Below are positions 34,436 through 41,203 of a stretch of DNA of 41,203 nucleotides, one piece after another (position 1 is the stretch's first letter; every line of letters starts with the position of its first letter). The position numbers and the translations under genes were made by a program. The notes under the pieces are model-generated. The model did not search any database. It saw only the letters and a list, made by a program, of their open reading frames with translations, and was not told the origin of the DNA. The DNA comes from Myxococcales bacterium (GTDB lineage: Bacteria; Myxococcota_A; Polyangia; Haliangiales; Haliangiaceae): the NCBI GenBank assembly GCA_016720595.1, contig JADKKI010000041.1, positions 1 to 41,203 on the forward strand, in the 5' to 3' direction.

Positions 34436-35868
34436 AGGCCTTCATCTTCTTCTCCGTCTACGAAGGCCTGTTCCACCGCGTCGCGCTCGGGTTGCGCGAC
34501 CGCGGCGTGACCCAGTTCAGCGGGTTCGCGTGGGGACGCGATCAGCTTCGCGCGATCGAGGGACACGGCATCGACTACGCCCCGCTCCTCGTGTTCTCGC
34601 GAGACCTGCTCCCGCAGGCCGACGATCGAACGCCTGCCGATCTCGAGTGGCTCGCGAAGCGAGAGCGAGAGCTCGGTGTCTCGATCCAGCGCATGCTGGC
34701 TGCCGAGCGCCACCTGCTCAAGGGCCGGACGCACGAGCAGATCCTACGGCTCGCCGAGGTGGTCCTCCGGACGGTCGGCGACACCCTGGACCGAGTGAAG
34801 CCGGACTTCATCTTCTCCGAGGACATCTCCTGCTTCTGCAGCTACGCGCACTTCGTGCTCGCGCGGGAGCGAGGGATTCCATTCTGGTGCGTGGGGGCAG
34901 CTCGGTTGCCCGGTCGCCTGAGCGTGTACTCGATCGGCTTCCAGAAGTCGGAGTTCGTACAGGAGCGCTATCGCGAGATCATGGCGCGCGGCCTCCTGCC
35001 CGAGGAGCGCGCGGAGGCCGCGGCCTTTGTCACCGCGTTCCGGACCCGACCCGAACGCCCGCCCGGCATGACGACGCGCGCGATCGTTCCTGGTGTCGGG
35101 CTGAGCGACGCGAAGAACCTGTGGGTCGCGATGAAGCGCTACGTCGGCGATCCGGGCGATCCCACGACGACCGCGCCGGTGCGGGCCCTCCGCCAGCGGA
35201 TCCAGCGGATCACGCGGATCCGGATCGCCGACGCGACCGGCACCTTCGAGAATCCAGTGGAAGGTGAGCGCTACGTCGTCTATCCGATCCACTTCCAGCC
35301 GGAAGCCTCGACCCTGGTCCAGGCTCCGATGTACCTCGACCAGGCGGCGTTGATCCAGGACATCGCGCGCAGCCTGCCGATCGGCTTCAGGCTCTACGTC
35401 AAGGAGCACGTCGCGAATCGTGGGCGCCGTCCGCTCTCGTTCTACGCCGCGCTGCGGGCGATCCCGAGCGTTCGGCTGCTCGGACCCGATGTCGACACGT
35501 GGACGTTGATCCAGAACTCGAGTGCGATCGCGGTGATCACGGGGACCATGGGCTGGGAGGGTGTGTTGTTCGGGAAGCCCGTCATCACGTTCGGCGATGT
35601 CTTCATGAACATCCTCCCTCACGTCTACCGCGCCGGTGCGGTGCCCAAGGATGGTTGGTACGACCTGTTCCAGCGCGCGCTGACCCGCCACGAGCCGAAT
35701 GACGATGCGGTGCTCGCGCTGGTGTCCGCGCTGCAGCAGACCTCGTACCCCGGGCGGATCCACAATCCCAACACGTTCACGCTCGTCCTCGAGGAGGAGA
35801 ACGTTCAGCGGATCATCGCGGCGCTGGCGGCGGCGGCGCTGCCTGCGACGAAGCCTCGTCCGGCGTGA
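34432..35868 (+). CDS. KpsC/KpsS-like capsule polysaccharide glycosyltransferase
   Basis: The intact 478-aa protein starts MKAFIFFSVYEGLFHRVALG. The core resembles the Capsule_synth family: ERYVVYPIHFQPEASTLV, PIGFRLYVKEHVANRGRRPL, SVRLLGPDVDTWTLIQNSSA and VITGTMGWEGVLFGKPVITF. KpsC/KpsS proteins add beta-Kdo to phosphatidylglycerol lipid in ABC-dependent capsules; related proteins occur in many glycan loci and may transfer other ulosonic acids. With the NeuA/B/C genes here, transfer of a CMP-activated nonulosonic acid is attractive but unproven. The last 56 bases are antisense to the flippase gene. Confidence 0.82.
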   Translation: MKAFIFFSVYEGLFHRVALGLRDRGVTQFSGFAWGRDQLRAIEGHGIDYAPLLVFSRDLLPQADDRTPADLEWLAKRERELGVSIQRMLAAERHLLKGRTHEQILRLAEVVLRTVGDTLDRVKPDFIFSEDISCFCSYAHFVLARERGIPFWCVGAARLPGRLSVYSIGFQKSEFVQERYREIMARGLLPEERAEAAAFVTAFRTRPERPPGMTTRAIVPGVGLSDAKNLWVAMKRYVGDPGDPTTTAPVRALRQRIQRITRIRIADATGTFENPVEGERYVVYPIHFQPEASTLVQAPMYLDQAALIQDIARSLPIGFRLYVKEHVANRGRRPLSFYAALRAIPSVRLLGPDVDTWTLIQNSSAIAVITGTMGWEGVLFGKPVITFGDVFMNILPHVYRAGAVPKDGWYDLFQRALTRHEPNDDAVLALVSALQQTSYPGRIHNPNTFTLVLEEENVQRIIAALAAAALPATKPRPA

Positions 35869-37216
35869 CCGCGGCCGCGTGATCTCGCTGGCGGCGATAC
35901 GAGATCCGGGCGACCAGCCAGGTCGACCACGCGGCCTGTACGACCTTGTGGCCGATGAGGGCGAGGCTGACGCCGACGAGGCCACCGTACCGAGCCCCCG
36001 CGATCGCGGCACCGATCAGGAGGATCGTCGACCCGAGATCGAACCAGAACAGCGTCCCGGGACGACCGAGCGCGACGATGGCGCGCTGGACCGGGGTGTT
36101 CATCACGTTGAGCACCATCGCCAGCAGGTACCAGCGGAACGCCGGCGCGGCGCCGATGAACTCATCGCCGGCGACGATCCGGATCACCGGCTCCGCCGCG
36201 ACGGCCGCGACTCCCCAGATCAGTAACGAGCCGACGCCGACGATGATCGTCAGGCGCAGGAGCAAGCGGCGAAACGTGGCGTAGTCGTGGGCCGCCGCGG
36301 CGCGCGCGAGCTCGGTGAACAGCACCTGCTCGAACGGCATGAAGACCCGACCGGGGATCGTGCCGAGCTGCTTCACCACCCGGAACAGGCCCGAAGGGAT
36401 CTTGCCGAGCATCGCGCCGATCACGAACATGTCGACATCGGACTGGGTCTTCTTGACCGTCCCCTGGCCGTTGGTCGCGACCAGGAACCGGGCGATCCCC
36501 GGGAACGCGGTGCGCGCCCCTCGGAGGGGGGTGAACAGCCAGCCCCCGAACCCGTTGGTCGCAGCCACCGTGATCGCCACGAACAACGGAAGCAGGTTGC
36601 CGATCACCTCGGCGATCACGAGCGCGACCACGCACCCCGCGAACGAGGCGTCGAGCGCGACCGCGATCCCGACCGAGATCGTCATCAGCGCGGCGGACAC
36701 GCTGGTAGCGATGGCCTGCGGGCGATAGGCGTCGCAGATCCGGAAGATGCCGTCCGGCGCGCCGGCGACCCGCGTCACGATCGTCAACGTATAGAGCACA
36801 CACAGCTTCGAGTCGGTCGAGCTCCAGTCGAACGTCGTCGCGATCGCGAACGCGAGGACCGCGATGACGATCGCCGCGATCGCCGCGGTCACCACGTCGA
36901 GCACGAACGCGAGCTTGATCACCCGTTTGACATCTTCGGGGCGACGCTCGGCGATCGCCTCGGTGCCGTACTTGATGATGGCCTGCCAGGTGTTGAAGTT
37001 CGCGTACTCGCCGACGGTGGTCACCAGGGTGCGCATCACGGCCAGCACGCCGAACAGCTCGGGCCCGAGGTGGCGAGCGAGCATCGCCGTGGTGATCAGC
37101 CCGGCGATCGAGACGACCACCCGGCCGACCGCAACCGGGATGCCGTACTTGACCACTCGACGGACCGCGCGATCTCGGAACCACTCTCGGACCCGCGAGC
37201 CTCGGCGCTCCGTCAT
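35813..37216 (-). CDS. Wzx-type polysaccharide flippase (MATE/MOP superfamily)
   Basis: This intact 467-aa protein has 12-14 hydrophobic helices. The start ATG 37216 (MTERRGSRVREWFRDRAVRR) overlaps the asparagine synthetase stop as ATGA. It has the usual N-terminal pattern VVKYGIPVAVGRVVVSIAGL with ITTAMLARHLGPELFGVLAV, then SDVDMFVIGAMLGKIPSGLF and LGTIPGRVFMPFEQVLFTEL. Such flippases move undecaprenyl-PP-linked repeat units across the inner membrane to the Wzy polymerase. The C-terminus (QAAPPPPAPR) is Pro-rich and its coding end overlaps the capsule glycosyltransferase gene. Confidence 0.9.
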   Translation of the reverse strand: MTERRGSRVREWFRDRAVRRVVKYGIPVAVGRVVVSIAGLITTAMLARHLGPELFGVLAVMRTLVTTVGEYANFNTWQAIIKYGTEAIAERRPEDVKRVIKLAFVLDVVTAAIAAIVIAVLAFAIATTFDWSSTDSKLCVLYTLTIVTRVAGAPDGIFRICDAYRPQAIATSVSAALMTISVGIAVALDASFAGCVVALVIAEVIGNLLPLFVAITVAATNGFGGWLFTPLRGARTAFPGIARFLVATNGQGTVKKTQSDVDMFVIGAMLGKIPSGLFRVVKQLGTIPGRVFMPFEQVLFTELARAAAAHDYATFRRLLLRLTIIVGVGSLLIWGVAAVAAEPVIRIVAGDEFIGAAPAFRWYLLAMVLNVMNTPVQRAIVALGRPGTLFWFDLGSTILLIGAAIAGARYGGLVGVSLALIGHKVVQAAWSTWLVARISYRRQRDHAAAVTPDEASSQAAPPPPAPR

Positions 37217-39070
37217 GCGGGCGCCGGATCCAGATACTTCGAGGCCCAGCGATCGAGATCGATCCACTGCCAGAGGAAGAACGAGTTGTCGCCTTCGCCA
37301 CGTGTGAAGCGATCGAGCGCCTCCATCGCGCGCGTCCTGTCGACCCATCCGCGGTCCCAGAACGAGGCGTGATCGAGCTGGGTGCGAACCCACGCTGCGA
37401 GGGCGCCGCGGAACCATTCGCGCTGGGGCGTCTGCACGGAGCGCTTCGATGCCAGGCGGACGGCATCGGGGAGCAGCCGGGCGGCGGCCTCGCGGAGCAG
37501 GGCCTTGGTCACGCCCCGAAGGATCCGGTCCTCGGCGGGGAGCGCGAACTCGTAGGCGAGGAGACGGTGATCGAGGAACGGAGGGCGAAGCTCGCAGCCG
37601 ACGGCCATGCTGAGGCGGTCGCGGAACCGGAGCGCCCGGGGCAGCTTCGTGTACCGAAGCTCGCGGTACATCAGGTTGCGCAAGGCATCGGGGAACGGGC
37701 GCTCGAACGTCGGCAGCGGCGGCGCTCCACGAACGAGGCGCTCCGCGAGGCAGTCCGGTCGCACGCTGCTGGTCAGGTCCTGTCCCTTGCCGATGTCGCC
37801 GTGCTCGCTCGCGGCCGCGGCGATCTGTGCATGCACGCGAGGACCATGCTCGGTGCCCTCGAGCCCGCACGCCGCGAGCTCGAGGGCGAGCTCATCGGCG
37901 CGACCCTGCGCGGCGAGGTCCGCCCATCGCGCGGGTCGGAATCGATCGTAGCCCGCGAGCGCCTCGTCGATCCCGCTCCCGTCCATGACGACGATCACGC
38001 CATGGCTCCGGATCTGCTCGAAGCATCGACCGTACGCGATGATCGGCGCGCCGGCATGAGGCTCCTGTTGTTGAGTCACGAGCGCATCGGCGCCGGCGAT
38101 GAAGTCCTGCGGGGTGACGGTGCGGAAACGTCGCGCGGTGCCCGGTGTGGGCGGCCATGCTCTCGACCCACTTCCTCTCGCTGTAGCGCTCGTCCTCGAA
38201 GTCGAACGAGAACGCCTCGATCTTGCTCGCGTCCGGCTGTGCGCGGTCGACGAGAGCGAGCAACACCGCGGAATCGAGCCCACCCGAGAGCGCGATCCCC
38301 ACGGGCACGTCGCTGCGTAGTGCGATCCGCACCGCCTCCTCCATGCGTGCGATCAGCTCGTCCGCGCGCTCGTCCCGCTTGCGCGAAGGCGTGATCTGGG
38401 ACACCTCGGTCGCGAGCTCCCAGTAGCGAACCGGGACCGGTGTCACACCGGGCTCGACCCACATCCAGTGGCCGGGAGGCAGCTTGCGGATCCCGCGGAA
38501 GAAGGTCGCGTCGGCGTGCTCGTAGAAGTCGCGGGCGAGGAAGTCATAGATCGTCGCCTCGTCGGGATCCGCAGGCACGCCGGCGGCCAGCAGCGCCCCG
38601 ATCTCCGAGCCGAGTGCCCAGCCCTCGCCGCGGGGCGCGAAGTAGAGCGGCGTGATCCCGAGCCGGTCACGTGCGCAGAACAAGCGTCGCGCCTTCGCAT
38701 CCCAGATGGCCAGCGCGTACATGCCCACGAAGTGCTCGAGGCACGCCGGTCCCCAGCGTGCGAAGGCCTCGAGGACGACCTCGGTGTCGGAGCTGCTGCG
38801 CCAGAGCACGTCGGGCAGCAGCCTCGCGACCTCCTGGTAGTTGAACAGCTCTCCATTGAAGATCAGGTGGTAGCGGCCATCACGGCTGGCCATCGGCTGG
38901 CGGCCGGCCGGGGACAGATCCAGGATGCTCAGCCGCCGATGCCCGAGGGCGATCGAGGGCGCGCACCACATCCCGAGATCGTCGGGGCCGCGGTGCTTCA
39001 CCGCGTCCGTCATCGCGCGGACCGCCTCGGTGGTCGCACGTGATCCGACGAGCGCCACGATGCCGCACAT
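37213..39070 (-). CDS. asnB: Glutamine-hydrolysing asparagine synthetase, one frameshift
   Basis: Start ATG 39070 gives MCGIVALVG with catalytic Cys2, then KHRGPDDLGMW, GHRRLSILDLSPAGRQPM and FNGELFNYQEV (glutaminase domain). The synthetase domain has the PP-loop VGIALSGGLDSAVLLAL. The frame changes near 38140 (after AAHTG). The rest continues VIVVMDGSGIDEALAGYDRF, KLPRALRFRDRLSMAVGCEL and RPPFLDHRLLAYEF. Length of ~618 aa is normal. AsnB paralogues in polysaccharide loci often amidate uronic or nonulosonic acids, or aspartyl groups, rather than serving general asparagine supply. It is coupled to neuA (TGATG) and the flippase (ATGA). Confidence 0.9.
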
Positions 39071-39786
39071 CAGCGCGACCCCTCTCGGCGACGCAGCAGC
39101 CAGTCGGCCCGCTCGAGGTCATCGCGATCGTCGATGTCCACGGAGTCGTTGGGGCTCATCACGTACGGCACGCAATGCGCGCCATAGAACGAGCCGCCGA
39201 GGATCACGCTCGCACGCGTGACGATCACGACGGGACCGTTGCGCGCGTACAGCGTGGGTTGACCCTGGCGCCGGGAGCGATCGAACGGGAGCTCTCCGGT
39301 CGTGTAGTCGATCAGCTCTCCGTGCTCGAGCCTCAGCTGCGACCACGGCTTGAAGGCGTGAGGGACCTCGACGACCGAGACCATGGCCTCGGCGTTCGCG
39401 TGGAGGAGCGCGAACGCCTCGTCGATGTGGCGCGAGGTGCGCATCGGCGAGGTGGGCTGGAGCAGCACGAGGATGTCCGCGGTCCAGGCCTCGGTGCGCG
39501 CCAGCCACTCGATCGCGTGAACGGCGACGTCGATCGATCGGGCGGTGTCGCTGGCAAGCGCCTCCGGCCGGAGGAACGGGGCCTCGATCCCCTCGCTCCG
39601 GGCGAGCTGCGCGATCGCCTCGTCGTCGGTGGAGATCAGCGTGCGTGTCAGGCACGACGCCCCGCGCGCGGCCTCGCAGGTCCAGGTCAGCAGGGGGCGA
39701 TCGCCGCACGAGGCGAGGTTCTTGCCGGGAAGTCCCTTCGAACCACCACGCGCTGTGATCACGCCGAGGACGTTCACCGGAGCCAC
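39070..39786 (-). CDS. neuA: CMP-nonulosonic acid cytidylyltransferase (NeuA-like)
   Basis: The 238-aa protein has the nucleotide-binding signature VITARGGSKGLPGKNLASCG, TLISTDDEAIAQLARSEGIE, DILVLLQPTSPMRTSRHIDE and SPNDSVDIDDRDDLERADWL. These are typical of CMP-sialic/legionaminic/pseudaminic acid synthetases. GTG 39786 follows the neuC stop directly (TAGGTG); GTG four codons later is an alternative. It activates the sugar made by NeuC and NeuB for transfer to the glycan. Whether the product is CMP-Neu5Ac or a legionaminic-type CMP-sugar cannot be told from sequence alone. Confidence 0.9.
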   Translation of the reverse strand: MAPVNVLGVITARGGSKGLPGKNLASCGDRPLLTWTCEAARGASCLTRTLISTDDEAIAQLARSEGIEAPFLRPEALASDTARSIDVAVHAIEWLARTEAWTADILVLLQPTSPMRTSRHIDEAFALLHANAEAMVSVVEVPHAFKPWSQLRLEHGELIDYTTGELPFDRSRRQGQPTLYARNGPVVIVTRASVILGGSFYGAHCVPYVMSPNDSVDIDDRDDLERADWLLRRREGSR

Positions 39787-40944
39787 CTAGTAGGTGATGC
39801 GCTTCTGGATCTGGATGTCGCGCTTCGTCGCGAGCACTGCGGCGATGCGCTCACCCGCGTTGCCATCTCCGTAGATCGGATCCGTGGGGTAGCGACCATG
39901 CTCGATCTGCGTCTGGAGCGCGGTGGTGATCGCGGCGGTCTCGTGGGGAACATCGATCACGTTCCGGCCTCGCCGCCTGCCGTCCTGTCGACTCCCGACG
40001 TTGACGACGGGGGTCCCGATGAAGGCACCCTCGCGGACGCCACTGGACGAGTTGCCGACGAGGCACGTCGTGCGCCCCATCAGGCGAATATACGTCGACG
40101 TGGGCAGGTTCTTGAAGAAGTGCATGTTCTTCGCCCGGCCCTGTTCGCGCCACTTCCTGATGCCGCGCGCAATGTCGTCCGAGCCCGCGTCTGCGTTTGG
40201 CCACAGCACGATCGCCTGCAGGCCGGTCGTGCGAACCGCCTCGAGGGTCGAGGTGATCTGCTGCAGACCCTCTCCGTACTCCGTCGTCACCGGGTGCTGG
40301 GAGACCAGCAGGAACGGCCTCGCGAGGTCGATCGCATCGCCGACCCCGAGCTCGAACATCGCGCCGAGCTCGCTGCTCTCGTCCTGCGCGAGGGTCGCGG
40401 CGACCGAGTCGATCCGAGGACACCCGACGAGATAGACATCCTGCTCGCGCTCTCCTAGCCGGATGATCCGCGCGCGGGCGTCATCGCTCGCCGGGAAGTG
40501 GATGTGCGCGAACTTGGTAACGGCGTGGCGGATGCTCTCGTCGATCGTGCCGCTGACCTCGCCGCCCATCGTGTGCGCGATCGGGATGTTCATGTAGGCG
40601 GCCGAGAGTGCGGTCGCCATCGTCTCGAAGCGATCCCCGACGGTGAGCACCACGTCCGGGCGCAGCCGGTCGAACACCGTCGGCAGCTCGAGGAGGCCGA
40701 GCCCCGTCGACTTCGCCATCGTGGTCAGCGTCTCGCCCTCGAGCAGCATGTAGACGCGCGCCGCGATCTCGAACCCATCCTTCTCGATCAGATCCGCGAC
40801 GGTGCCGTACCGATCGAGGAGCGCGGAGGCCCCGGCGACCACCTGGAGCTCGAGCTCGGGATGGCGAGCGATCGCCGTCATCGCCGACTTGATGCTGCTG
40901 TAGTTGGCGCGGGAACCGATGATGACGCAGATCTTCCGGGTCAC
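39787..40944 (-). CDS. neuC: Hydrolysing UDP-N-acetylglucosamine 2-epimerase (NeuC/LegG-like)
   Basis: This intact 385-aa GT-B-fold protein has KICVIIGSRANYSSIKSAMT, VLTVGDRFETMATALSAAYM (GDRFE), IAHTMGGEVSGTIDESIRHA followed by VTKFAHIHFPAS, and CLVGNSSSGVREGAFIGTPV, VNVGSRQDGRRRGRNVIDV. These motifs mark the hydrolysing epimerases that release ManNAc (NeuC) or 2,4-diacetamido-trideoxymannose (LegG) from the UDP-sugar. The GTG start at 40944 overlaps the neuB stop as GTGA. The dehydratase, aminotransferase and GNAT genes in the locus make a LegG-like role possible. Confidence 0.9.
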   Translation of the reverse strand: MTRKICVIIGSRANYSSIKSAMTAIARHPELELQVVAGASALLDRYGTVADLIEKDGFEIAARVYMLLEGETLTTMAKSTGLGLLELPTVFDRLRPDVVLTVGDRFETMATALSAAYMNIPIAHTMGGEVSGTIDESIRHAVTKFAHIHFPASDDARARIIRLGEREQDVYLVGCPRIDSVAATLAQDESSELGAMFELGVGDAIDLARPFLLVSQHPVTTEYGEGLQQITSTLEAVRTTGLQAIVLWPNADAGSDDIARGIRKWREQGRAKNMHFFKNLPTSTYIRLMGRTTCLVGNSSSGVREGAFIGTPVVNVGSRQDGRRRGRNVIDVPHETAAITTALQTQIEHGRYPTDPIYGDGNAGERIAAVLATKRDIQIQKRITY

Positions 40945-41203
40945 AGCAAATCCTTCTCATCGAGCATGTGGTCGCTGGAAGATCACGAGCGGCGCGCCTA
41001 CCGATGACGAGCTCGATCCGGTCGGCACGGATCCCGGTGCCTGGCTTCTTGAACGCCAGGAGCCCGCGCGCGAGCTCCTGGCCCTGCCGGACCGCGACGG
41101 CGGTGACGATGCTCTTCTCGAACACCTGCTTCATCTCGCGGAGCTGATCGAGGTTCGACTTGTCCACCGGATTGGCCGCGATCTGCCACGCGTCGCGCAT
41201 CTC
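40941..41203 (-). CDS. neuB: N-acetylneuraminate synthase family protein (NeuB), C-terminal part, frameshifted
   Basis: Only the last ~87 codons are inside the window. The reading MRDAWQIAANPVDKSNLDQL then QVFEKSIVTAVAVRQGQEL, GLLAFKKPGTGIRADRIELV and IGRRAARDLPA is the SAF (antifreeze-like) domain of NeuB/LegI/PseI enzymes, which condense the hexosamine from NeuC with phosphoenolpyruvate. A one-base indel near 40970 puts the end out of frame; correcting it gives DHMLDEKDLL and TGA at 40941-40943, overlapping neuC. The catalytic TIM barrel lies beyond base 41203. Confidence 0.85.

Noticed and set aside
36287..37372. 361-codon + strand ORF
   Set aside because: Opposite the flippase; very high Arg/Asp/His content and no recognisable domain.

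Overview
The window looks like chromosomal DNA of a high-GC member of the Myxococcota (myxobacteria and relatives). The evidence is two proteins with the AgmX/PglI-type TonB-like C-terminus, gliding-motility-style TPR proteins, a Hanks-type Ser/Thr kinase fused to TPRs, and a lipoprotein built from the EPAG-x-NC...YVC repeat common in that phylum. No tRNA, rRNA, CRISPR array or insertion sequence was recognised. The reading frames of the first ~14.5 kb are broken many times, even in housekeeping genes (thrS, cysD, cysN). This looks more like uncorrected indels in the assembly than gene decay. From 14.7 kb onward only about four genes are interrupted (near 28.64, 33.11, 38.14 and 40.97 kb).

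Layout. (1) 1-5187, + strand: a block resembling a gliding-motility/envelope operon, with a large TPR protein (5' end cut), an AglT-like TPR protein, a small unknown gene and an FHA-like/TM/TonB-like protein. (2) 5188-5935: a 748-bp gap with two inverted copies of a structured repeat, several short tandem repeats and one tiny ORF. (3) 5936-10067, - strand: thrS, cysN, cysD. (4) 10066-10117: two tandem 26-bp operator-like repeats. (5) 10156-14764, + strand: a second AgmX/PglI-like gene, a secreted alpha/beta hydrolase, and a Ser/Thr kinase-TPR protein carrying a hexanucleotide microsatellite in its activation segment. (6) 14755-18178, - strand: a compact, overlapping five-gene set: an 80-aa Cys-containing small peptide, a radical SAM/SPASM enzyme, a PqqD-like protein, an HPr-kinase-like protein and a nucleotidyltransferase. 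It reads as a candidate peptide-modification (RiPP-like) system and is the most interesting item here. (7) 18388-19613, + strand: a repeat lipoprotein and a DUF192 protein.

(8) 19614-41203: a large cell-surface polysaccharide locus of alternating strand blocks. It holds a Wzy/ligase-TPR protein, a Wza-type export lipoprotein, a periplasmic coiled-coil protein, a WbpM/PglF-type 4,6-dehydratase, a DegT aminotransferase, a second Wzy-like polymerase, a GT4 glycosyltransferase, a PglC/WcaJ-type initiating sugar-phosphate transferase, a GNAT acetyltransferase, two more DegT-fold proteins, a FemAB-like acyltransferase, an acyltransferase-3 protein, a KpsC/KpsS-like capsule glycosyltransferase, a Wzx flippase, an asparagine synthetase, and NeuA, NeuC and the end of NeuB. 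Together they can make UDP-amino sugars and a CMP-activated nonulosonic acid (sialic- or legionaminic-type), start a repeat unit on undecaprenyl phosphate, decorate it, flip it, polymerise it and export it. Most same-strand neighbours overlap by 1-4 bases. Every convergent pair from 14.7 kb onward overlaps or abuts, leaving no room for ordinary terminators.
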